From: Streptomyces sp. NBC_00483
Lineage (GTDB): Bacteria > Actinomycetota > Actinomycetes > Streptomycetales > Streptomycetaceae
Direction of reading: 5' to 3'
Length of the DNA: 64,000 nt
NCBI RefSeq assembly: GCF_036013745.1
Contig: NZ_CP107880.1
Location: 1,860,001 to 1,924,000 of the forward strand
The notes below the pieces were generated by a model. It worked only from the letters and a program-made list of their open reading frames with translations, ran no database searches and was not told the DNA's origin. Below are positions 1 to 7,903 of this stretch, in pieces. A program made the position numbers and the translations under genes. The number at the start of each line of letters is the position of its first letter. The stretch's first letter is position 1.

Positions 1-2
1 CG

Positions 3-1226
3 TACGCGACCCACCACGGCCCGATCGTCCGCGAGGCGGACGGCAAATGGATCGCATGCGCCCTGATGAACAAGCCACTGGAAGCCCTGAAACAAAGCTA
101 CTTGCGCACAACGACGCGCAACTACACCGAGTACATGAAGGTGGCGGAGCTGAAGGCCAACAGCTCCAACAACACGCTCTTCGCGGACTCGAAGGGCGAC
201 ATCGCCTTCCTGATGCCGCAGTTCATGCCGGTCCGCAATGACCGCTTCGACTACATGAAGCCGGTCGACGGCAGCGACCCGGCCACCGACTGGCACGGCC
301 TGCACACCCTGGACAGCATGCCGCAGGCGGTGAACCCGAAGAGCGGCTGGGCGTTCAACAGCAACAACTGGCCCTGGACGGCGGCCGGCGCGGACAGCCC
401 GCACGCGTCGGACTACCCCCGATACTTCGACAAGGCGGGCGAGAACCCCCGCGGCCCGCACGCGATCCGCGTCCTCACCTCCAGCCGGAACTTCACCCCC
501 CATTCCCTCATCAAGGGCGCCTTCGACCCCTACCTGACGGCATTCGCCCGCCTCCTCCCGGGCCTGGTGAAAGCCTGGGACCACCTCCCGACGGGCAGCG
601 CCCAGAAACGCAAACTCTCGTCCCCCACCGCCCTGTTGCGCGACTGGGACCACCGCTGGTCGGCCGCATCGAAGGCGACATCACTCGCGGTGTTCTGGGG
701 CGAGGCGCTCTGGGCCCTGGTCTCCAAGGCGGCAGCGGACGCGGGCCTCTCGGTCTGGGACTACATGGCGGACCGCGCCACGGACACCCAACGCCTCACG
801 GCCCTCGAATCGGCGGTCGACCGCCTGACACAGGACTTCGGCGGCTGGCAGGTCCCGTGGTCCGAGATCAACCGCTACCAGCGCAACGACGGCGCGATCA
901 CCCAGACCTTCGACGACACCAAGCCCAGCTACCCGGTCCCCTTCACCTCCGCCCAATGGGGCTCCCTCGCCTCCTTCGGCGCGAAGCGCTACCCCGGCAC
1001 GAAGCGCTACTACGGCACGAGCGGCAACAGCTTCGTGGCGGTCGTCGAATTCGGCCCACGCCTCCGGGCCTGGGCCATCACAGCCGGCGGCGCCAGCGGC
1101 CACCCGGACTCCCCGCACTTCGGCGACCAGGTGAAGCGGTACGCGAGCGGGGACCTGCGGCCGGTGTACTTCTATCCGGAGGAGTTGGAGGGGCATGTGG
1201 AGCGGAGGTACCGACCGGGCGAGTGA
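3..1226 (+). CDS. Penicillin acylase / acyl-homoserine-lactone acylase family Ntn hydrolase (C-terminal part, 5' end outside window)
   Basis: The reading frame is open from the first bases of the window (codon at 3) to TGA at 1226, so the true start lies upstream. The visible 407 residues begin THHGPIV, the strand-turn typical of the beta subunit of penicillin acylases. They continue with family-like blocks DSKGDIAFLMPQFMPVR, DGSDPATDWHGLH and NPKSGWAFNSNNWPW. Members are secreted, self-cleaving N-terminal-nucleophile amidases that hydrolyse acyl amides such as beta-lactam side chains, AHLs or lipopeptide acyl groups. The catalytic Ser and the signal peptide would be in the missing part, so substrate and activity cannot be judged. 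It is convergent with the GT2 gene that follows. Confidence 0.8.
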   Translation, partial: YATHHGPIVREADGKWIACALMNKPLEALKQSYLRTTTRNYTEYMKVAELKANSSNNTLFADSKGDIAFLMPQFMPVRNDRFDYMKPVDGSDPATDWHGLHTLDSMPQAVNPKSGWAFNSNNWPWTAAGADSPHASDYPRYFDKAGENPRGPHAIRVLTSSRNFTPHSLIKGAFDPYLTAFARLLPGLVKAWDHLPTGSAQKRKLSSPTALLRDWDHRWSAASKATSLAVFWGEALWALVSKAAADAGLSVWDYMADRATDTQRLTALESAVDRLTQDFGGWQVPWSEINRYQRNDGAITQTFDDTKPSYPVPFTSAQWGSLASFGAKRYPGTKRYYGTSGNSFVAVVEFGPRLRAWAITAGGASGHPDSPHFGDQVKRYASGDLRPVYFYPEELEGHVERRYRPGE

Positions 1227-1238
1227 GGCGACGCACGC

Positions 1239-1265
1239 GGGGAGCGCAGCAGTTGAGCTCTCCCC
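1239..1265. terminator. Possible weak bidirectional terminator
   Basis: A 6-bp inverted repeat (GGGGAG at 1239-1244, CTCCCC at 1260-1265) lies in the 47-bp gap between two convergent genes. The stem is short with a 15-nt loop, so it is only a candidate. Confidence 0.3.
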
Positions 1266-1273
1266 TTGGTCGA

Positions 1274-3310
1274 CTACTTCCCCGGACCGAAGTACTTCCC
1301 GACGCCGTCAATGGCCGCGTATCCCCTGGCCGTCAGGTACGGCGTCACGTAGCGCGTGGCGCCGTTCGCCGGGTCGGGTCCTGACCACGTCCTGCCACGC
1401 TCGGGCACCTGGGAGTCTCCGCGTGCGGCGTGCAGACGGAGGACGCGCGGCGTCAGGCCGTCCGCCTCGAAGACGACCCGGAGATCCCAGATGTCGGGGG
1501 CCTCGACGGAGTCGTCCGTCAGGCGGCGCGGGGCGACGACTGCGTCGAACGTGGCGTGTTCGCCGTCCTCGCCGGCCCGATGGGCTGGCACGGTCAACTC
1601 CGCTCCGTGGATGCGGCCCAGCAGAGAGAGCGAGGCGCGGGCACCGTCGACACGGACACCGCCGGCCGCGGAGACGACGAAGGTGAACAACTCGTCGTCT
1701 CCCTGCTGCTGTTGCACCATGAGCACGGCGTCGAGAGGCGCGGTCTCCCCGCCGATGTCGAGGACTCCGAGGCCGCCTCTTGTCCGCAGAGCGCGCCAGT
1801 ACCGCCCGCCGTGCGGAGTGTGCCGGTGGGCCGACATGGGCCAGGCGGCATCCGCGGGTGCGGTCAGCGGGACGTCGCGGACGAGACCGCCCCCGCGCAA
1901 CCGGGCCCACAGCGCCCACACACCGTCGCCCGGTTCGGACAGTGCCAGCTGTGCGCTCCACGAAGCGTCCGGCCCTTCAGTGTCAGTGTCGGTGTTCGTG
2001 GGCAGAGCACGAGAGGTACCGTCCACGCGGTGGCGCAGCTGGACCTCGACGTCGGGCGCTCCCTCGTGGCCGGGCAGCCGCAGCACGGCATTCCCGGTGA
2101 GGCTGAGGGTGCCGTCCTCCTCAGTGAGGGTGGCAACAGTGGCACGGGCCGGGATGGTGTCGGTGACGTCGTAGACGTCGTCCGGGATGCGCTCCTCGGG
2201 GGCGTCGTGGAACCGGAAGAACGGCCACGTCCGGTACGCGCGGCCGCCCTCGATGAGCAGGTCGACGTCCGCTCGATGAGGGTGGAACCAGCCGAGGTAC
2301 AGCAGCTCGTCGAGCTTGCCGCTGGTCAGGCAGTGCACCATGAGTCGCTCGTAGGGGCCGATTTCGGAGGCGAAGTCATCGCTCCAATAGCGGTCGAAGA
2401 GATCCAGCGTGGAGGCGAGGATCTCGGCGGTGTACGCCTCGTCGTAACGGGGTCCGGTGCCGGGGTCGAAGCGGGAGAAGCCGATCACCGGCAGCAGAGT
2501 CTTCCCCAGGATGTTCCTGAAGTGCCGGCCGAGGAGCGTGCGCCGCCCACGCGGATCGCTCACCCGCTCGTCCACCATGCTCAGCAGCCGCTCGAACATG
2601 ACGACCCGCTCCTGAGCGGACTTGGGGCGCTTGCTCAGGTTCTGGCCGTCGTCACGGGCGCGCGCGTAGTAGCACGTGTAGTCGCCGACGACGGAGATCG
2701 TCCGGGCCGACAGCAACGCATCGGTCACGAAGACCTGGTCCTCGCCCAGCCACAGGTCCGTGTCGAACCGGATGTGGTTGTCGTCCAGGAGGGAGCGCCG
2801 ATAGAGCTTCGTCGGACCCAGCGAGCGGTACACCTGACTGGTGTACAGGTCAGCGCGCGGAGCGTGCCGGAAGGCCGCTTCCGCCATACGGCGACCGCCG
2901 ACACCGGCCATCTTCCCGACCACCACGTCACTGTCCTGCTCGTCGGCCATGGCCACCATGCGAGCAAGCGCCTCGTCACCCAGGTAGTCATCGGCGTCCA
3001 TGAGAAACACGTAACGGCCGCGGGCCTGGTCGATGCCCTGGTTGCGGGGAACGCTGGGCCCACCGGAGTTCCGCTCGCGGGCCACGACACGGACTTGAGG
3101 GTGGCGGTCGGCGAAGCGCCGCAGCTCCTGGAGGCTCGCGTCGGTGGACTTGTCCTCGACGGCGACGATCTCCATCTGCTCGATTCCGAGTGTCTGCCCG
3201 ACGAGGGAGTCGAGACACTCGGTCAGATACGGCATCGCGTTGTACACGGCCACGACGACCGAGACGGCCGGGGGCGTGGGCTCGCCGGCGGAGGCTTGGG
3301 GATCGGTCAC
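1274..3310 (-). CDS. GT2 glycosyltransferase with TarS-like C-terminal region (wall polymer paralog 1)
   Basis: This 678-aa protein has an N-terminal GT-A domain (about residues 15-240). It shows VSVVVAVYNA, the VEDKSTD loop and an intact DXD metal site D105-A-D-D in FLMDADDYL, plus a GEDQVF acid motif. The remaining 430 residues (a WPFFRF block, then beta-rich segments) resemble the C-terminal oligomerisation modules of TarS/TarP-type teichoic acid glycosyltransferases. It probably transfers a sugar from a nucleotide donor to a wall polymer on the inner membrane face. The start is GTG at 3310; the upstream SD is weak (GGATAGG). It has three paralogs in this window (6293, 10124, 15471) and looks the least degenerate together with 10124. 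Its 3' neighbour in transcription order is unrelated. Confidence 0.8.
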   Translation of the reverse strand: MTDPQASAGEPTPPAVSVVVAVYNAMPYLTECLDSLVGQTLGIEQMEIVAVEDKSTDASLQELRRFADRHPQVRVVARERNSGGPSVPRNQGIDQARGRYVFLMDADDYLGDEALARMVAMADEQDSDVVVGKMAGVGGRRMAEAAFRHAPRADLYTSQVYRSLGPTKLYRRSLLDDNHIRFDTDLWLGEDQVFVTDALLSARTISVVGDYTCYYARARDDGQNLSKRPKSAQERVVMFERLLSMVDERVSDPRGRRTLLGRHFRNILGKTLLPVIGFSRFDPGTGPRYDEAYTAEILASTLDLFDRYWSDDFASEIGPYERLMVHCLTSGKLDELLYLGWFHPHRADVDLLIEGGRAYRTWPFFRFHDAPEERIPDDVYDVTDTIPARATVATLTEEDGTLSLTGNAVLRLPGHEGAPDVEVQLRHRVDGTSRALPTNTDTDTEGPDASWSAQLALSEPGDGVWALWARLRGGGLVRDVPLTAPADAAWPMSAHRHTPHGGRYWRALRTRGGLGVLDIGGETAPLDAVLMVQQQQGDDELFTFVVSAAGGVRVDGARASLSLLGRIHGAELTVPAHRAGEDGEHATFDAVVAPRRLTDDSVEAPDIWDLRVVFEADGLTPRVLRLHAARGDSQVPERGRTWSGPDPANGATRYVTPYLTARGYAAIDGVGKYFGPGK

Positions 3311-3342
3311 GATGGCGCCTATCCATTAAGTGGGCCGGTCGG

Positions 3343-4695
3343 TCAGGCGGGCTGGGGCCACGGCGAGGGTGCGGCTCGGCCCAGATCGTGGACGCTCACG
3401 GTGTGCGCCGCGGCCGGCGACACAAGCGGGCCGAACACGGCGACGACACTCAGGTGGTGCTCGCCGGCGTGCCACGGCTCCTCGCCGAGGAAGGACCAGG
3501 AGCCGTCGGCGCGCACCGGGGCCCGACCGATCCGCCGTTCGCCGTCGAACAGGACGACGGCCGACGCGTGCGGCGCCCGGCCCCGGATGCAGGGGTGACC
3601 GCCCGACAGCCGTCCGGGCCGCGGCATCGTTACCCGGGGGGCTTCCAGAGCGTCGACGACGTGCACGGGGTGGTCGACCGGTGCGGTGAGGACTCCGTCG
3701 GCGCGCTGTCCGACGAGGGTGAGGACGTGCTCACCGGGAGGCCAGTACGTCGTTCGCCGCCACGTCCATTCGCCTTTGGGGCCGATCAGCGTCGCACCGA
3801 TGCGGGAGCCGTCGAGGTAGAAGCTGATGCGCGTGAGGGTGCGGTCGGCGACGCCGGCGAACTTCTGGGCCGGGACGATGCGCCGCCCGGCGCGCGGTCC
3901 ACGGATCTTGATGCGCCCCGGTGCGGTACCCGTGCGATCCGAGTGGAGGGGAAAGGTCTCCGCGGTCCTCCCAGGATGGGCGGGCAACTCGGGGGCCTGG
4001 GGCGACACGGCACGGAGCACGTGCTCCGAAAGCACCTCCAGCCGTACGAGCTCCGCGGCGACGCGCTGAGCCACACGCCATGCTCCGGCCCGGTTCAGGT
4101 GCAGTGAGTCGATCCGGCCGGCCGGGACGTCGGGGTGCCCGCCCGCGTCGTACCAGCGGAAGTGGCGGCGCGTCTCCTCGGGGCCGAGCTCCTGCCACAG
4201 CTGGGTGGTCAGCCGGTGGAGGTCGAGCAGGGGGACGCCCGACTCCACGGCCGCCGCCCGGGCGTGCTCGGAATATCCACCGGTGGTGTCCGCCACCGTG
4301 CCGTCCTCGGTGAAGTCGGCGGGGCAGAGCTGCGTGACGACCACGGGGACACCTCCGCGTTCGGCGACCGCGGCGGCGAACCGTCGAAGGTTGTCGCGGT
4401 ACACCCGCGGCGGCACGTACCAGTTGTCACGGCCTAGCTGCTGATCGGTGTTGCCCAAGGCGATGAGGCACACGTCCCCGGGTCTCATCAGGTTGACCAG
4501 CGTCGCGGCACGGTGGCGGAGGAACGTCGAGCTGTTGTGCCCCTCCTGCGCGTAGTTGAACAGGGGCGGCTCGGGCACGACGAAGCGCGGCAGGTGCTGG
4601 GGCCAGCCCGAGAGGGGATCACTGTCCTTGGCCCGCTGCTGGGTCACGGAGTCACCGGCCACGAAAAGAGCTGGCACTTCCCTGGTGTCCGTCAT
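3343..4695 (-). CDS. SGNH/GDSL-type esterase with two C-terminal Ig-like domains (intact active site)
   Basis: The protein has 450 aa. Residues 8-225 form an SGNH hydrolase with block I FVAGDSVT (Ser16), block III GNTDQQ (Asn82) and the D196-S-L-H199 catalytic pair. Two beta-sandwich repeats follow (about 280-350 and 360-435), sharing DG..IG....P.G.W and a following aromatic-rich strand. No signal peptide is visible, so it probably acts in the cytoplasm or is exported another way; O-deacetylation or O-acetyl transfer on a wall-polymer precursor is inferred. ATG 4695 is chosen because GGAGAG precedes it; the frame stays open far upstream with no SD. It lies just upstream of the GT2 at 1274 in transcription order (32-bp gap) and diverges from its paralog at 4789. 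Confidence 0.75.
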   Translation of the reverse strand: MTDTREVPALFVAGDSVTQQRAKDSDPLSGWPQHLPRFVVPEPPLFNYAQEGHNSSTFLRHRAATLVNLMRPGDVCLIALGNTDQQLGRDNWYVPPRVYRDNLRRFAAAVAERGGVPVVVTQLCPADFTEDGTVADTTGGYSEHARAAAVESGVPLLDLHRLTTQLWQELGPEETRRHFRWYDAGGHPDVPAGRIDSLHLNRAGAWRVAQRVAAELVRLEVLSEHVLRAVSPQAPELPAHPGRTAETFPLHSDRTGTAPGRIKIRGPRAGRRIVPAQKFAGVADRTLTRISFYLDGSRIGATLIGPKGEWTWRRTTYWPPGEHVLTLVGQRADGVLTAPVDHPVHVVDALEAPRVTMPRPGRLSGGHPCIRGRAPHASAVVLFDGERRIGRAPVRADGSWSFLGEEPWHAGEHHLSVVAVFGPLVSPAAAHTVSVHDLGRAAPSPWPQPA

Positions 4696-4788
4696 GCATT
4701 CCACTCTCCATGTTCCCCGGGGCGGCCGCCACAGAAGTCGCGCAGTCCCCGGTCCGGTTGGCGGACCGCCCGGACGTGTGTTGGTCTG

Positions 4789-6270
4789 ATGGCTGGAGCG
4801 GACTCCCGAACGGACGAAATGGAGACTGCCATCGATACCGATATGCGCGCGCATACCGATATGCAGGAGCGCTGGAATTGCGCGCCGGCCGTCTACATCC
4901 TCGGAGATTCCGTAGCCAAAATGGTCGCCCCGAAACGCCGCGACCGCGCCGGCTGGGGCGAAGAACTCGAGCGGCTTTTCACCGACGAAGTACGCGTCTA
5001 CAACTTCAGCAGGAAAGACTGGTCGATTCTCAGCGCCGCGGAGATATTTCTGCCCTCCGTCCTGAACACCCTGCGCCCCGGCGACATCGTCCTCATCGCC
5101 TACGGCCACGTCGACCAACAGCTCCACCGCCACGACCGCTACGTCGCGCCGGCCGACTTCTGTTACGTCCTGTGCCGGATGGCGCGGCAGGTCCGCGACC
5201 GTGGTGGGGTTCCCGTGTTCGTCACGCAGGCCACCCGCGCCGGGTTCTACGAGGACGGCACCGTGATCGACGCGACCGGGGGCTACGCCGACCTCGTGCG
5301 CGAGACCGCCGCCGCGCACGAGGTACCCGTGCTGGACCTGAGCGAGCTCACCGCACGCCTCTTCCGCTCGCTCGGCCCTCGCGAGACCCGCCTCTACTTC
5401 AACTGGTTCGCCGCCGGTGAGCTGCAGGAACTGCCGGACGGCCAGATCGACACCAGTAACTTCAACCGGGCCGGCTGCGCGCGCATCGCCGTACTGATGG
5501 CCGAGGAGCTGAAGGCCCAGGGCCTCGTCGAGGCTCGGTGGTTCCTTCTCCCCGCCCCGGTTCCGCCCCCGCTGCCGGGCCGCCCCGAGTGGGACACCGC
5601 GCAGATCGAGGCCGAGCTGGCCCGCCGGGCGGTCGTCCCCGAGCTCCCGGTCGAGGTGTCCTTCCAGGATCCCGCCCCGGGAGCCGTCGTCCTGCCGCGC
5701 CGCGTCTTCCGCGGGACCGCGGGCCAAGGCGTCCGGCACATCGTCTTCTTCAGCGACGGCCGGCCCGTGGGCGAGACGAGCGTCGGCCCCCAGGGCACCT
5801 GGCTGTGGCGGCTCGCGTACTACTGGCCGCCCGGCCCGCACACCCTCACCGCGGTCGGCCTCACCGACAAGGCAGCCACCACCCCGGTCGAACTCCCCCT
5901 GCGGGTGATTGCCTCGATCGAGGCGCCGACGGTGACACATCCGCTGCCGGGCCGGGTCGTGCCGGGCACGCCGGTGATCGCCGGAGTGGCCAGGAACGCC
6001 TCGAAGGCCGTGTTCCTCCACCACGGCCGCCGTATCGGAGAGACCAAGGTCGACGACGGCGGCCGCTGGTCGTTCACACCGTCCGAGCCCTGGCCCGCCG
6101 GGCGGCACACGGTCCGTGTGGTCGCCTGTCACGGCATGGTCATCTCGCCGCCCGCCGACTGGGAGATCGAGGTCGTGGACGCCGTCGCCCCGCCCGCTGA
6201 GCTGCCCGGCACGGACACGCTCCCCACCGAGGTCCATGGGTGGCGGCCCGCGCTTCGAAGCGACCGGTAA
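4789..6270 (+). CDS. SGNH-like protein with two Ig-like domains and altered catalytic residues
   Basis: This 493-aa protein is a divergent paralog of the protein at 3343 with the same order: SGNH domain then two Ig-like repeats. The Ser block is kept (ILGDSV, Ser41) and the unusual VDQQL block is shared. The Asn of block III is replaced (GHVDQQ), and the D-x-x-H pair reads D221-T-S-N224, so the catalytic His is missing. It may be a non-catalytic partner or use altered chemistry. The start is uncertain: ATGs at 4789, 4819, 4843 and 4861 are all in frame, and none has a strong SD. It is followed 22 bp later by the GT2 at 6293, so the two are likely co-transcribed. Confidence 0.7.
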   Translation: MAGADSRTDEMETAIDTDMRAHTDMQERWNCAPAVYILGDSVAKMVAPKRRDRAGWGEELERLFTDEVRVYNFSRKDWSILSAAEIFLPSVLNTLRPGDIVLIAYGHVDQQLHRHDRYVAPADFCYVLCRMARQVRDRGGVPVFVTQATRAGFYEDGTVIDATGGYADLVRETAAAHEVPVLDLSELTARLFRSLGPRETRLYFNWFAAGELQELPDGQIDTSNFNRAGCARIAVLMAEELKAQGLVEARWFLLPAPVPPPLPGRPEWDTAQIEAELARRAVVPELPVEVSFQDPAPGAVVLPRRVFRGTAGQGVRHIVFFSDGRPVGETSVGPQGTWLWRLAYYWPPGPHTLTAVGLTDKAATTPVELPLRVIASIEAPTVTHPLPGRVVPGTPVIAGVARNASKAVFLHHGRRIGETKVDDGGRWSFTPSEPWPAGRHTVRVVACHGMVISPPADWEIEVVDAVAPPAELPGTDTLPTEVHGWRPALRSDR

Positions 6271-6292
6271 CCGGAAGGGGAGGCCCATCACC

Positions 6293-7903
6293 ATGCGTAC
6301 CGAGACCGTGTCCGGCGGTCCACGCCCGGCGGATGTCAGCGTTCTGCTCGCGGTCCGGAACGGCATGCCCGAGCTCGGCACGTGTCTCAAGTCGCTGGGC
6401 CGGCAGACCCTGGCTTCCGAGCGCATGGAAGTGATCGTCGTGGACGACGCGTCCACCGACGCGAGCGCCGGGGAGGCGGAGGCCTTCGCGTCCGGAGCGG
6501 GGTGTCCCGTCAGGATCGTCCGCCGCGAAACGGCCGCCGCCGTCCCCGGACTCGTACGCAATCAGGCACTCGCCCAGGCCACCGGACGGTACGTGCTGTT
6601 CCTCGGAAGCGCGGACCGTCTCGGCGACGAGGCTCTGGAGCGCATGCTCGCCACGGCGGACCGCGACGACAGCGACGTCGTCGTGGGCAAGGTCGTGGGG
6701 GGCGGTCTTCGCGGGTTCGAGAAGCAGGCGTTCAAGGCCAAGCCGGGCGAGGAAGGGGCGCGCGCCCAGGCCCTGCGACACCTCGGGGTCATGAAACTCT
6801 TCCGCCGCGAACTGCTGTCCCGAAACGACATCCGCTTCGACGCGTCGCTGTGCGGTGGGGACGACGTCGTCTTCGTGACACAGGCCGTGGCCGCCGCCGA
6901 CCGGGTCTCCTTCGTGTCCGACTACGTCTGCTGCCGCATCGGGCAGGCTCGCGAGCCGGAGGACGGAGTCGTGCCGTACGCGTGCGACTGCGCGGAACGG
7001 TCGCTCCCCTTCTTCCGGGCCGCCGCGGCGGTGGCGAAGCGGGCCCGGAGCCAGGTCGAGACCGAGCGGATGCTGTCGGTCCTGCTCGCGCACCACATCG
7101 ACGAGATGCTCTCGGTCGTCGACTCCGACGCTTCGTACAACGAACGACAGTCCGCGGTCCTCGAGATGCAGCGCATGCGCCAGGCGTACTGGACCAACGG
7201 GGTCGGCAGGAGAGTGGGCCTCTATCCCGGCCTGTGCTCGTTCGCCGCCGCCCGCGGGCTCTTCGACGAGGTCTGCTACCTGGCGGTCAACCGCCGCTTC
7301 TCCCACCGTGCCCGGACCGTGGTGGAGGGGAACCGCGTCTACCGCGCGTTCCCGTTCTTCCGGGCCCACCGCGGTCCCGGGAACCTCCTGCCCGACCACG
7401 TCTTCGAATGCACCGACCGCCTCAGGGCCAGGGGCGAACTGCTCCAGGCCGTGTTGTCGGGACCGACCAAGGTGGTGCTCTCCGGATTCGGTTACGTGGG
7501 GTCCCTGGACAGCTCCAAGTGCACGGTCACCCTGCACCTGCGCAGGCGCGGCGGCGGAGGAGCCCTGGTGCTCCCGGTCGAACCGTCCCCCACACCGTTC
7601 CTGACGCGCGAGCGCGGTGACGGCGTGCACGACTACGACGACGCCGGCTGGCGCGCCGAAGTGGACTTCGACCGGGTCGACTGGTCCCGGAAGAAGCACG
7701 GTCCGTGGGACTTCTGGGTCATCGTGTCCTCGGCCGGGATGGCCAAGGAGGCACGGCTGAAGGCTCCGGCGAGCGTCGGGAGGGCCCTGGACAACGGCCT
7801 TTTCACGGGCAACGACTCGACGCGGGTGCGGGTGTACCGGACCCCTGGCGGCTATCTGGCCTGCGAGATCTCCGCGGCCGCTGGCGGCGGGGGGTCTCGA
7901 TGA
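6293..7903 (+). CDS. GT2-like glycosyltransferase with disrupted DXD motif (wall polymer paralog 2)
   Basis: The protein has 536 aa. Its N-terminal GT-A fold shows VSVLLAVRNG and VVDDASTD, but the metal-binding D-A-D-D of its paralogs is G105-S-A-D108 here. The downstream acidic motif is GGDDVVF. The C-terminal half keeps the YRAFPFFR block and CTD segment shared by the family. An enzyme lacking the first DXD Asp may be inactive, metal independent, or a structural partner of an active paralog. ATG 6293 follows a good SD (GGAAGGGGAGG). Its stop overlaps the next start in ATGA (7900-7903), indicating translational coupling to the glycerophosphotransferase-like gene. Confidence 0.75.
   Translation: MRTETVSGGPRPADVSVLLAVRNGMPELGTCLKSLGRQTLASERMEVIVVDDASTDASAGEAEAFASGAGCPVRIVRRETAAAVPGLVRNQALAQATGRYVLFLGSADRLGDEALERMLATADRDDSDVVVGKVVGGGLRGFEKQAFKAKPGEEGARAQALRHLGVMKLFRRELLSRNDIRFDASLCGGDDVVFVTQAVAAADRVSFVSDYVCCRIGQAREPEDGVVPYACDCAERSLPFFRAAAAVAKRARSQVETERMLSVLLAHHIDEMLSVVDSDASYNERQSAVLEMQRMRQAYWTNGVGRRVGLYPGLCSFAAARGLFDEVCYLAVNRRFSHRARTVVEGNRVYRAFPFFRAHRGPGNLLPDHVFECTDRLRARGELLQAVLSGPTKVVLSGFGYVGSLDSSKCTVTLHLRRRGGGGALVLPVEPSPTPFLTRERGDGVHDYDDAGWRAEVDFDRVDWSRKKHGPWDFWVIVSSAGMAKEARLKAPASVGRALDNGLFTGNDSTRVRVYRTPGGYLACEISAAAGGGGSR

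Noticed and set aside
1430..3598. Long open frame on the plus strand antisense to the GT2 and SGNH genes
   Set aside because: It mirrors the codon-position GC bias of the minus-strand genes and has no domain features.
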